From: Thermodesulfobacteriota bacterium
GTDB taxonomy: Bacteria; Desulfobacterota; Syntrophobacteria; BM002
DNA: 8,119 bases
Assembly (NCBI GenBank): GCA_947259475.1
Contig: CAMYLW010000216.1
Location: forward strand, 5,991 to 14,109
Direction: 5' to 3'
Both the position numbers and the translations under genes were made by a program. Shown here in pieces: positions 1-7,236 of the stretch. Below the pieces are notes generated by a model, which ran no database searches, was not told where the DNA came from, and worked only from the letters and a program-made list of their open reading frames with translations. How positions within the stretch are numbered: the stretch's first letter is position 1; each line of letters begins with the position of its first letter.

Positions 1-50
1 GCCAAAGAGTTGAGAAAGATATGGCTGCGGCAATTAAATGGGTTGGATTT

Positions 51-79
51 TTGCGGGAGGGCCCGGAATCGGTTATACT
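51..79 (+). promoter_or_regulatory. Putative sigma70 promoter upstream of ino1
   Basis: A TATACT -10 box (74-79) lies 17 bp after TTGCGG (51-56), which matches the -35 consensus only in its TTG. The -10 box is good and the spacing ideal, but the -35 is weak. The promoter would give a leader of about 105 nt before ino1. An open frame entering from the left edge (3-113, 36 codons, unrecognised) overlaps it, so it may sit inside the end of an upstream gene. Confidence 0.4.
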
Positions 80-193
80 AATTTTGTCGATAGTAAGGGG
101 CTTGTCAGGATGAAGTTGATTTGTGATACTAGGCTGTGGGTGGCCGGTTGTCTTTTGTGATCGTAAGCATACAGAAATTGCAGAGGTGAACAG

Positions 194-1357
194 ATGGGGC
201 GTGCTAAAATAGGCGTTGTTGGACTTGGAAACTGCGCCAGTTCCTTGATTCAAGGAATTAATTACTATGGTGACAAGAGTAGAGGAGATGCCATCGGCAT
301 CATGCATTGGGATATCGGTGGATACAGGCCTTACGACATCGATGTGGTAGCGGCCTTTGACATCGACCATCGTAAAGTAGGCAAAGATGTGGCCGAAGCT
401 ATCTTCCAGCACCCAAACTGCACCACAGTTTTTTGCAAAGATATATCAAATACGGGTGTTACGGTGCAGATGGGCCGTATCTTGGACGGCATTTCCGAGC
501 ATATGCGAGACTATGATGATAAGTACACCCTTGTTCCGGCCGATGAGCTTGAACCTAATCAGGATGAGGTTGTAAGGATCTTGCAGGAGTCTGGAACGGA
601 GATTCTTGTGAACTATCTTCCCGTGGGCTCTGAAGAGGCTGCGCGTTTTTATGCTGAGTGTGCTTTGGAAGCGGGTGTGGGTTTTGTAAACAACATGCCT
701 GTGTTTATTGCCAGCGACCTTTCCTGGGCCAAGCGATTCAAAGAAAGCAACCTTCCTATCATTGGAGATGATATCAAGTCTCAGCTGGGTGCTACCATCG
801 TCCATCGCATATTGACCGATCTTTTTCAAAAACGGGGTGTAAGGCTGGAGCGTACCTACCAGCTCAACACCGGGGGCAATACTGATTTTCTGAACATGCT
901 CAACCGTAGTCGGCTTCTTTCCAAGAAAAAGTCCAAGACAGAGGCGGTTCAATCGGTTACTGAAGAAAGGCTGGATGATGAGAATATCCACATCGGGCCC
1001 AGCGACTACGTGGCCTGGCAGAAGGATAATAAGGTTTGCTTTATCCGGATGGAGGGTAAACTTTTCGGTGACGTACCCATGAATGTGGAGTTGCGTTTGT
1101 CGGTGGAAGATTCCCCTAATTCGGCCGGGGTTGCGATTGACGCCGTCCGTTGTTGCAAGCTGGCGCTGGACCGTGGTGAAGGTGGCGTTCTGTATGGGCC
1201 ATCCGCCTATTTTATGAAACACCCGCCGCGCCAGTACTCTGATGATGAGGCCTATCGAATGACCGAGGCTTTCATTCAGGGAACGTGGCTGAAAAAATCT
1301 GATGAAAAAGTTGATCTTAGCCGCCGGCAAAGAGAGCAGGTGGTGGCTAAAGGGTAA
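194..1357 (+). CDS. ino1: Inositol-3-phosphate synthase (myo-inositol-1-phosphate synthase)
   Basis: This enzyme converts D-glucose 6-phosphate to 1D-myo-inositol 3-phosphate with tightly bound NAD, the first step towards inositol lipids and inositol-derived solutes. It is expected in the cytosol. The 387-residue product begins with a Rossmann NAD-binding segment, VGLGNCASSLIQG (about residues 9-21). Family signatures follow: NYLPVGSEEAARFYAE (140-155), FVNNMPVFIAS (164-174), GDDIKSQLGAT (191-201) and LNTGGNTDFLNM (224-235). The lysine-rich stretch SKKKSKTEAV (243-252) falls in the catalytic lysine region. The length fits the short prokaryotic (Mycobacterium-like) form of about 360-390 residues, not the roughly 530-residue eukaryotic form. 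The ATG is supported by a strong Shine-Dalgarno sequence, GAGGTGA (183-189), four bases upstream. The gene ends with TAA and is followed by a T-run (1410-1415) without a clear hairpin, so no intrinsic terminator is called. It converges on the phosphodiesterase gene. In bacteria this enzyme often feeds phosphatidylinositol or ether-inositol lipid synthesis; which product applies here cannot be told. Confidence 0.95.
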   Translation: MGRAKIGVVGLGNCASSLIQGINYYGDKSRGDAIGIMHWDIGGYRPYDIDVVAAFDIDHRKVGKDVAEAIFQHPNCTTVFCKDISNTGVTVQMGRILDGISEHMRDYDDKYTLVPADELEPNQDEVVRILQESGTEILVNYLPVGSEEAARFYAECALEAGVGFVNNMPVFIASDLSWAKRFKESNLPIIGDDIKSQLGATIVHRILTDLFQKRGVRLERTYQLNTGGNTDFLNMLNRSRLLSKKKSKTEAVQSVTEERLDDENIHIGPSDYVAWQKDNKVCFIRMEGKLFGDVPMNVELRLSVEDSPNSAGVAIDAVRCCKLALDRGEGGVLYGPSAYFMKHPPRQYSDDEAYRMTEAFIQGTWLKKSDEKVDLSRRQREQVVAKG

Positions 1358-1428
1358 GAGCAAATCTCCTCTCAGGAAAAGATGTTGACCTGATTGAACA
1401 AGCTTACCGTTTTTTATCTCTCCCACAA

Positions 1429-1625
1429 CTAGCCCGGATATTTCATGAATCACTTGCTGCGACCACGGATATGTCCGTTCTTCCTGGTGTCCTCGGGTGT
1501 CGGCCCCTGCGACGTACCGTTCAGGTACGCCTCGGAACCAATCCCGCGGTACCGCGGGATGGTTGCCAGGTGGCACGCCCATCTTCGCGGTCTCGCGACA
1601 GCAATTCATGAAATATCCGGGCTAG
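1429..1625. mobile_element. 197-bp MITE-like element or IS remnant with 22-bp terminal inverted repeats
   Basis: The ends 1429-1450 and 1604-1625 are perfect 22-bp inverted repeats; each outer end begins CTAGCCCGGATATTTCATGA. Just inside, the two ends keep imperfect similarity (TTGCTGCGA against TTGCTGTCGCGA), as in subterminal transposase-binding regions. The interior has several hairpins: ACGGA/TCCGT (1465-1478), CGTACC/GGTACG (1513-1529) and a 20-bp palindrome (1541-1560). No transposase ORF fits in 197 bp, so it would be non-autonomous or a deletion relic. The trinucleotide CAA directly abuts both outer ends (1426-1428 and 1626-1628), which could be a 3-bp target duplication but is short enough to be chance. 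The right repeat overlaps the 3' end of the phosphodiesterase gene and supplies its stop. The IS family is not assigned. A transcribed regulatory or terminator structure is the alternative. Confidence 0.65.
1534..1567. repeat. Long hairpin centred on a perfect 20-bp palindrome
   Basis: Positions 1541-1560 are a perfect palindrome (ATCCCGCGGT and its reverse complement). Pairing continues outward through GGAACC (1534-1539) and GGTTGCC (1561-1567), with single-base bulges at 1540 and 1565. There is no T-run on either side, so it is not a typical intrinsic terminator. It lies inside the inverted-repeat-bounded element and is probably part of that element's structure. Confidence 0.7.
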
Positions 1626-2448
1626 CAAGAACCGAGGTGAGTAACTGGGGGAAATCCGTGAAGATACCGTCTACCCTGGCCCTCACAAGTCTCTGCATGG
1701 TCTTGCGATCATTGACGTTCCAAATGTGAATCCGGCAGCCCTGAAGGTGTAGCAAGGCAATATCTGCGGGCCGAAAACCGCTTAGGCGAGGGTGATAGGC
1801 CTGGGCCCCAAGCTGGCGTAGGAGCGTTTCAGGGTGTGGATGAGGTTTTGAAACCAGGACCCCGGTGGCAACATGGGGGTGTGCTTTTCTGACCTGCGCC
1901 AGATAGGCCTGGTTGTAGGATGAAATAAGGACTGAGTCTACCATATCCAAATCTTCCACCAGAGCTAGGATCTTTTTCACGACCTGCTCGGGATCTGGAT
2001 TTCCACTCAATTCCTTAATTTCGAGATTTACGCTCCAGCCATGCTCTAGAGTAAAGGAGAGCGCTTCTCCGAGGGTTGGCGCCTGTTGCTGCACGTAACT
2101 AGCCAGGTCCGATTCTGCAACCATGCCTGAGGCAATTTGACCAAAGGGATCCTGTTCTGTGAACCAAGAGCCAAAATCAAGGAGGCGAATCTCATCAAGG
2201 GTGAACTCATGGACCAGCCATGGTTTTCTACTGGGAAAAACCTCCCTGACGTTTGAAGTACGCTTGAGAGTACTGTCGTGAATGACGATAAGTTCTCCAT
2301 CCGCGGTCATCTGGATGTCCAGTTCCCACATGTCAGCGCCAACCTCTAAACCCTTACGAGCCGCAGCCAGGGTGTTTTCTGGGGCTAGGGAGCGTGCACC
2401 TCGGTGAGCAATATTCAGAGGGCGATTTTGATTTTCAGGTAAGTCCAT
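1606..2448 (-). CDS. Glycerophosphodiester phosphodiesterase (GDPD family, cytoplasmic UgpQ-like)
   Basis: The enzyme hydrolyses glycerophosphodiesters, the deacylated remains of phospholipids, to glycerol 3-phosphate and an alcohol. The 280-residue product shows the GDPD TIM-barrel signatures in order: IAHRGARSLAPENTLAA (13-29), with catalytic-type His15 and the N-terminal Glu; the metal site WELDIQMTADGELIVIHD (41-58), with Glu43, Asp45 and His57; NLEIK (141-145), with Glu143; and the C-terminal strands HIWNVN (241-246) and GIFTDFP (261-267). There is no signal peptide or membrane segment, so it should be cytosolic like UgpQ rather than periplasmic like GlpQ. Start: ATG at 2446-2448, preceded only by weak purine-rich sites (GGAAAG, GGAAGG). 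Oddity: the final residues ASPDIS and the TGA stop lie within a 22-bp terminal repeat of the adjacent element, so the native C-terminal tail has probably been replaced. The catalytic core is complete, and activity is probably retained. The alcohol substrate cannot be predicted. Confidence 0.93.
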   Translation of the reverse strand: MDLPENQNRPLNIAHRGARSLAPENTLAAARKGLEVGADMWELDIQMTADGELIVIHDSTLKRTSNVREVFPSRKPWLVHEFTLDEIRLLDFGSWFTEQDPFGQIASGMVAESDLASYVQQQAPTLGEALSFTLEHGWSVNLEIKELSGNPDPEQVVKKILALVEDLDMVDSVLISSYNQAYLAQVRKAHPHVATGVLVSKPHPHPETLLRQLGAQAYHPRLSGFRPADIALLHLQGCRIHIWNVNDRKTMQRLVRARVDGIFTDFPQLLTSVLASPDIS

Positions 2449-2465
2449 TGTCTTTCCAACCTTCC

Positions 2466-2505
2466 AGGCAGACCGGATAGCATCCGGACTCCAGCAAGTC
2501 TGCCT
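2466..2505 (-). promoter_or_regulatory. Structured segment in the phosphodiesterase leader
   Basis: AGGCAGAC (2466-2473) and GTCTGCCT (2498-2505) are perfect 8-bp complements. They enclose a second hairpin, CGGAT/ATCCG (2474-2478 and 2482-2486) with an AGC loop, plus an unpaired stretch of about 11 nt. On the minus strand this would fold 17 nt upstream of the phosphodiesterase ATG, next to its weak ribosome site. No T-run follows on either strand, so it is not an intrinsic terminator. It could be an operator, a leader structure or a transcript stabiliser; no known riboswitch is recognised. Confidence 0.4.
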
Positions 2506-2651
2506 TCTGTTGCGCAGCTGTTAATATAAATATTTTTCCGACGCCCCCTTTCCAGATGAAAGGGAACCCTGAGAGTTCTGTATTGCCATACGGTGAGATT
2601 TACAAGTACTAAAGGGTAAGGGCAATTTGGTAACGCTGGTCATAATTGTCT

Positions 2652-2680
2652 TTGACATCAGTAAGATAGTGCTTTAAAAT
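2652..2680 (+). promoter_or_regulatory. Sigma70 promoter of the PBP1A gene
   Basis: A perfect -35 box, TTGACA (2652-2657), is followed after exactly 17 bp by TAAAAT (2675-2680), one mismatch from TATAAT. The surrounding DNA is AT-rich. Transcription would start near 2687, giving a 5' leader of about 47 nt before the TTG start. This is the clearest promoter in the window. Confidence 0.8.
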
Positions 2681-2722
2681 TTAAGCTTTTGTATGCCAAT
2701 AAATAATGTCCACTCACCAACC

Positions 2723-2727
2723 GAGGT
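2723..2727 (+). promoter_or_regulatory. Ribosome binding site fixing a TTG start
   Basis: GAGGT stands six bases before TTG at 2734. There is no nearby in-frame ATG; the next internal Met is residue 120, inside the glycosyltransferase domain. This site therefore decides the non-AUG start of the PBP1A gene. Confidence 0.75.
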
Positions 2728-2733
2728 AAGAGT

Positions 2734-5130
2734 TTGGCAATCTTAAGGGGCTACCCCAGACCGCAGTTTCCTGGCAAAGGGCGCAGAAGGCGAGGACTGA
2801 GATTTATAGTTTGGACCTCATTAGTCCTCATAGTTGTGCTGCTGGGAAGCGGTGCTTACGGTTTTTATCGAGTAACCCGGAATCTTCCCCAGATTTCTTC
2901 TCTGAAAGATTACCAGCCTAGTATCATCACCACGTTATATGCGGATGACGGTAGCCTCATAGCGGAGTATTATTTGGAGCGCCGCATTGTGGTTCCCCTG
3001 GAGAAAATCCCTCAAACTCTCATAGATGCCTTCGTGGCAGCGGAAGACTCGCGCTTCTTCGAACACGAGGGGATTGATTTCTTTGGGATAATGCGGGCCT
3101 CGTGGAAAAATATCAAAGCGCGCGGCATTGTCCAGGGTGGCAGCACCATAACCCAGCAAGTTACCAAGTCGTTACTGCTGACCCCCGAGAGGAGTTTTAC
3201 TCGGAAACTCAGAGAGGCAATCCTTGCCTACCGGATTGAAAAATATCTATCCAAAAAGGAAATTCTTTTCCTCTACCTCAACCAAATCTATCTTGGTCAC
3301 GGCGCCTACGGCGTCGAAGCTGCGGCGCAGAACTATTTTAGCAAGAACGTAGAGGAGCTGGACCTCGCCGAATGTGCCACGCTAGCTGGTCTGCCTCAGG
3401 CTCCCAGTCGCTATTCACCCTATAGTCACCCTCAGCGGGCAAAAGAGCGGCAGGTTTATGTTTTGAACAGGATGGTGGCCGCTGGGTACATAACTACCAA
3501 CGAAGCCGCTGAAGCTCTGGCCTACAATCTTGATATCAAGGCGCGTAAGGACTGGAATGTCGGAAGTGTCCCCTATTTCGCCGAGCACGTTAGGAGGTAT
3601 TTAGAGGAGAAATACGGGCAAGAAGTATTATATCGTGAGGGACTCCAAGTCTACACCACGGTGAATGTGGCTTACCAGAAAAACGCGCAACAAGCCATCA
3701 GAAAAGGGTTGTACGATCTGGATAAGCGCCAGGGCTACAGAGGACCTCTCGGACACCTGGCCCCTGAGGAAATAGAAGCGTTTTTCCAGAACCTGAAGGA
3801 GTCTGCAGAAGGCAGCGGCTTAGAGAAGGGGGCTGTGGTCAAGGGAGTGGTCATCGGAGTCTCCGGGGAAGAAAAGAAGGCGTCCATACGGCTTCATGAA
3901 GGGTTGGGCACTCTTCCTGTGGAAAACATGGAGTGGGCTCGCACGCCTGATCCCGAGATTGCTTCTGGCACCGTGAAAATTAGCGACCCGACCAAGGTTC
4001 TGAAGGTTGGCGATATTATTGTTGTGCGCTTAGTAGAACAGGACGCCAATGCAGGTAGCTGGGTTCTCGCCTTGGAGCAGGAGCCGGATGCTCAAGGTGC
4101 TTTGCTTAGTATGGAAAACGGAACTGGTCATGTGAAAGCAATGGTGGGCGGACTAGATTTCAAAATCAGCCAATTCAATCGTGCTATCCAGTCTCGACGC
4201 CAACCAGGTTCTTCATTTAAACCGTTTACTTATGCTGCCGCACTGGATAAGGGCTATACCCCCGTCACCATTATTATAGACTCGCCGATCATCTATACCG
4301 ATGATCAGATGGACTGGAAGTGGAAGCCGAAAAACTATAAGGAAAAATTTTTTGGACCCACACTGTTCCGCACCGCCCTGATCTTCTCCCGGAACGTGGT
4401 AACCATCAAGATCGTGCGAGATATAGGTATTGATTATGTCATAGACTATGCTCGTCGGTTTGGGATCACTGCACCTCTGTCTCGAGAATCTCTAGCCCTT
4501 GGTTCTTCAGGGCTTTCTCTGATTGAGCTTACCAATGCCTACTCAGTTTTTGCTAACTTGGGTGAACTGGTAAGCCCCGTCTTCATCACGAAAATCTTGG
4601 ACCGCCATGGCAATCTGCTGGAGGAGCACAAGACTCAAAGGGAAAGAGTACTCGACAAAGATACTTCATATATTATGACGCACTTGCTCCAGGAGGTGGT
4701 CAAATATGGCACCGGCTGGCGGGCACGCGCGCTCAAGCGACCCAATGCTGGAAAGACCGGGACTACCAATAATTTGCAGGACGCCTGGTACATAGGTTTT
4801 ACACCTGAATATGTAACCGGTGTGTGGGTAGGATTTGACGACGATAGAACCTTGGGAAGATATGAGACCGGATCGAGAGCTGCCAGCCCCATTTGGGTAG
4901 CTTTTTCTCAGAAGATCCTTGCTAAAGAACCGGTAAAGGTCTTTACAGTGCCGGAAAATGTAGTGTTTGCGAGGATAGATCCTGAGACAGGAGAGCTGGC
5001 CAATCCTAGCGATGAGAAGGCCATTTTTGAAGCGTTTAAAGAAGGAACAGCTCCCACCAAGACCACTGAGGTAACCAGACCTACCATGGGTGAATTCTTC
5101 AAAGGCGACTTGGATGCGGAACCTATGTAG
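2734..5130 (+). CDS. mrcA: Class A penicillin-binding protein 1A (bifunctional glycosyltransferase/transpeptidase)
   Basis: The product polymerises lipid II into glycan strands and cross-links the peptides in the periplasm, anchored in the inner membrane. Of 798 residues, a basic N-terminus (KGRRRRGLR) precedes one membrane anchor (about 23-46). The GT51 glycosyltransferase domain (about 65-240) shows AAEDSRFFEHEGID (102-115), with catalytic-type Glu104; GGSTITQQ (135-142); and the KKEILFLYLNQIYLGHGAYG region (174-193). A linker/OB-like region (about 330-450) leads to the transpeptidase domain. Its motifs are SSFK (493-496, nucleophile Ser493), SRN (552-554) and KTGT (674-677). All catalytic motifs are intact and the length fits PBP1A of Gram-negatives (about 800-850). 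It starts at TTG 2734, with GAGGT six bases upstream and a near-consensus promoter. It is transcribed divergently from the phosphodiesterase gene. The gene symbol follows the E. coli PBP1A name; ponA is the common alternative. Confidence 0.96.
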   Translation: MAILRGYPRPQFPGKGRRRRGLRFIVWTSLVLIVVLLGSGAYGFYRVTRNLPQISSLKDYQPSIITTLYADDGSLIAEYYLERRIVVPLEKIPQTLIDAFVAAEDSRFFEHEGIDFFGIMRASWKNIKARGIVQGGSTITQQVTKSLLLTPERSFTRKLREAILAYRIEKYLSKKEILFLYLNQIYLGHGAYGVEAAAQNYFSKNVEELDLAECATLAGLPQAPSRYSPYSHPQRAKERQVYVLNRMVAAGYITTNEAAEALAYNLDIKARKDWNVGSVPYFAEHVRRYLEEKYGQEVLYREGLQVYTTVNVAYQKNAQQAIRKGLYDLDKRQGYRGPLGHLAPEEIEAFFQNLKESAEGSGLEKGAVVKGVVIGVSGEEKKASIRLHEGLGTLPVENMEWARTPDPEIASGTVKISDPTKVLKVGDIIVVRLVEQDANAGSWVLALEQEPDAQGALLSMENGTGHVKAMVGGLDFKISQFNRAIQSRRQPGSSFKPFTYAAALDKGYTPVTIIIDSPIIYTDDQMDWKWKPKNYKEKFFGPTLFRTALIFSRNVVTIKIVRDIGIDYVIDYARRFGITAPLSRESLALGSSGLSLIELTNAYSVFANLGELVSPVFITKILDRHGNLLEEHKTQRERVLDKDTSYIMTHLLQEVVKYGTGWRARALKRPNAGKTGTTNNLQDAWYIGFTPEYVTGVWVGFDDDRTLGRYETGSRAASPIWVAFSQKILAKEPVKVFTVPENVVFARIDPETGELANPSDEKAIFEAFKEGTAPTKTTEVTRPTMGEFFKGDLDAEPM

Positions 5131-5231
5131 AGCAACATGAAAGTTCCGAGTTTGGAATTTTAGGTTTAAAGTTGGCGCTAAAGAAGCCATTATTCTGTCT
5201 TTGCTTGGCGTAATGTTCAGCTTTGTTGTAG

Positions 5232-5263
5232 GGGCGGGGTTTATCCCCGCCCGTCTTAGTTTT
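5232..5263 (+). repeat. REP-like GC-rich hairpin, possible terminator of the PBP1A gene
   Basis: GGGCGGGG (5232-5239) and CCCCGCCC (5245-5252) form a perfect 8-bp stem around a TTTAT loop. A moderately T-rich tail follows (GTCTTAGTTTT, 5253-5263). It lies about 100 bp after the PBP1A stop and 64 bp before the helicase gene. The tail is interrupted, so termination would be weak. From memory, hairpins of this style recur as dispersed intergenic repeats in many environmental bacteria; the window alone cannot show the copy number. Confidence 0.5.
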
Positions 5264-5326
5264 ACCCAGAGGACCCATCTTTGAATCGACCTCTGTGTAC
5301 TCTCACGCCGTTACGAGTAGTCAAGA

Positions 5327-7225
5327 ATGAAAAAAATCTTCGGTAAAGATGGTCTGTTGAGTCAGGTTCTGAATGACTACGAATACCGTTCTATCCAAGA
5401 AACTATGGCCCGGGAGGTAGAGGTAGCCATCGGTGAGGGACGGGAGAGTATTATAGAGGCTGGGACCGGCACCGGAAAAACCCTGGCTTATCTCATCCCG
5501 GCTGTGCTGAGCCGGAAAAAGACGATTATTTCAACAGGGACAAAAACACTTCAAGATCAATTGCTGGAACGCGATATCCCTTTCCTAAATAGACACCTTT
5601 CCCAGCCATTTAGAGCGGTCTGTATGAAGGGAAGGGCAAATTATCTGTGTTTGTACCGCTTTCACCGTTCTGTGGAACAGCCTGAGTTACTTCCTGGTTT
5701 TGAGGGGACTATAAGCAAAGAACTTGTTGACTGGGTTCAACAAACTACGAGTGGAGACCGGTCAGAGATCCATTGGTTGCCAGATGATTTTGTGGGGTGG
5801 GAGCAAATAAGCGCACGGGGGGACCAATGCTTGGGGCAGAAATGTGCCAGGTTCGAACAGTGCTTTCTTACCTTGCTGCGACAAGAGGCAGCTACTGCGG
5901 AAATCGTCGTAGTCAACCATCACCTCTTTTTCGCGGATTTGGCGGTCCGGTCCGGTGGCTACGGACAGGTGATTCCCCCTTATGAGGTGGTCATATTCGA
6001 TGAGGCACATCTTCTGGAAGAAACTGCAAACAACTACTTCAGCATTCAGGTAAGTAGCTATCGATTGTTTGAACTTTTTCGTGACATCTCTTGGGAGATG
6101 GGAGCAGCGCGGAGCACGGATAGCTCCCTTACCAGTTCGCTACAAAGTCTCGGCAAGTTGAGCAGCCAATTCTTTGAGATGTTTCCCTTCAGCGACAGAA
6201 GGCAGCGGCTCCTATCTGAAGCTATAAGCGGGGAGATTCAGCAACGGTGGCTGCAACTGAGTCAAGCTGTGGAACTGCTCATAACCGAGCTCTTTCGTCA
6301 CCAAGACCTCAGTGAGGGATTGTCGGCGTGTCATCGGCGTGCTCAGGAGATTCAACAAAGCCTAGAGTTGATTCTGAATCAAAACGATGCCAATTATGTT
6401 TACTGGTATGAGACGAGAGGTAAGGGTAAGTTCCTCTGGGCCTCGCCAGTGCAAGTGGCGCCCATCCTACAGGAGCACCTGTTTCACCGGCAGATGCCTT
6501 TCATTTTTACCTCCGCTACCCTCGCTGTAGGCAATAATCTGGATTTTTTCAAAAATAGACTGGGACTATCCCCAGAAACGGCGGGACTCATCCTTGATAC
6601 TCCCTTCTCCTATCGGGAGCAAACGGTGATCTACCTACCGAAACACCTGCCATTGCCGGATTCGCCAAATTTCGCAGAGGCAGTCACTGAGGAAGTAGCA
6701 GCAATTCTGGAAGAGACCGGAGGGCGGGCATTCATCCTCTTCACCAGCCATCGCAATCTAAGAGAGGTCTATTCCCGGCTGTCTCATCTGGAACGATTCA
6801 AACTGCTGGTGCAGGGTGAACAGCCAAAGGCCACTCTGCTCAAGCGTTTCCGAGAGGATACCTCTTCGGTGCTGCTCGGCACTGCCTCCTTTTGGCAGGG
6901 AGTGGATATGCCGGGAGAGACCTTGAGTTGTGTGATCATTGATAAACTGCCTTTCGCAGCTCCAAATGACCCACTGGTGGCGGCCCGCTTGGAAAAGATC
7001 GCTGAAGCTGGTGGGAACCCTTTCTGGGACTACCAGGTTCCCAGTGCGGTGCTGGCGCTCAGACAAGGGCTTGGTCGGTTGATCCGGAGGGCCAGTGACC
7101 AGGGAATCCTGGCCGTTCTGGACGGTCGCCTGTTCAAGAGATCCTACGGTAAGATATTTCTGGAAAGCCTACCGGAAAGCACTATCACCCACCAGCGTGA
7201 AAATATTGGCGAATTCTTAAGCTAG
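5327..7225 (+). CDS. dinG: DinG/YoaA-family ATP-dependent DNA helicase with iron-sulfur cluster
   Basis: This is an XPD-like superfamily 2 helicase of 632 residues, expected to translocate 5' to 3' on single-stranded DNA and act in damage and replication repair in the cytosol. Visible motifs: Walker A EAGTGTGKT (44-52); motif Ia STGTKTLQDQ (69-78); Cys108 in NYLC, then Cys168, Cys173 and Cys179 in the CLGQKCARFEQC segment, matching the four 4Fe-4S ligands; VNHHLFF (196-202); Walker B DEAH (225-228); TSATL (395-399); LFTSH (471-475); GTASFWQGVDMPG (518-530); and QGLGRLIRR (580-588). The N-terminus, with DGLL...YEYRSIQ before Walker A, is the usual family start, and there is no fused exonuclease domain as in Firmicutes DinG. 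The length is closer to E. coli YoaA (about 636) than DinG (about 716). The start is ATG 5327; an in-frame TAG at 5318 rules out an earlier one. The ribosome site is weak, and no convincing promoter or LexA box was seen in the preceding gap. Confidence 0.94.
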   Translation: MKKIFGKDGLLSQVLNDYEYRSIQETMAREVEVAIGEGRESIIEAGTGTGKTLAYLIPAVLSRKKTIISTGTKTLQDQLLERDIPFLNRHLSQPFRAVCMKGRANYLCLYRFHRSVEQPELLPGFEGTISKELVDWVQQTTSGDRSEIHWLPDDFVGWEQISARGDQCLGQKCARFEQCFLTLLRQEAATAEIVVVNHHLFFADLAVRSGGYGQVIPPYEVVIFDEAHLLEETANNYFSIQVSSYRLFELFRDISWEMGAARSTDSSLTSSLQSLGKLSSQFFEMFPFSDRRQRLLSEAISGEIQQRWLQLSQAVELLITELFRHQDLSEGLSACHRRAQEIQQSLELILNQNDANYVYWYETRGKGKFLWASPVQVAPILQEHLFHRQMPFIFTSATLAVGNNLDFFKNRLGLSPETAGLILDTPFSYREQTVIYLPKHLPLPDSPNFAEAVTEEVAAILEETGGRAFILFTSHRNLREVYSRLSHLERFKLLVQGEQPKATLLKRFREDTSSVLLGTASFWQGVDMPGETLSCVIIDKLPFAAPNDPLVAARLEKIAEAGGNPFWDYQVPSAVLALRQGLGRLIRRASDQGILAVLDGRLFKRSYGKIFLESLPESTITHQRENIGEFLS

Positions 7226-7236
7226 GGGACGTCCCC
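7225..7236. repeat. 12-bp palindrome between convergent stop codons
   Basis: GGGGACGTCCCC is a perfect palindrome filling the 11-bp gap between the helicase stop (TAG, 7223-7225) and the selenoprotein stop (7237-7239 on the minus strand). With one bulge, pairing can extend into both stop codons. It could act as a short bidirectional terminator or transcript end, but it has no T-run, so this is tentative. Confidence 0.4.

Noticed and set aside
3..113. Open frame from the left edge (36 codons) as the end of an upstream gene
   Set aside because: No recognisable family, another frame is also open for 26 codons, and a promoter-like sequence overlaps it. Not enough to annotate.
1358..1428. Intrinsic terminator for ino1
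   Set aside because: There is a run of six T (1410-1415), but only a weak TCAGG/CCTGA pairing far upstream, so hairpin and T-run do not form a unit.
446..1609. 387-codon open frame antisense to ino1
   Set aside because: It mirrors the well-supported ino1 gene, has no recognisable domain or ribosome site, and its start lies in the inverted-repeat element. It is a shadow frame.
2546..2564. CCCTTTC/GAAAGGG hairpin as an intrinsic terminator
   Set aside because: It is a perfect 7-bp stem but no T-run follows on either strand, and it lies between divergent genes where a terminator is not expected.
4666..5190. 174-codon minus-strand frame inside the PBP1A gene
   Set aside because: It lies antisense to the conserved transpeptidase domain and shows no domain of its own.
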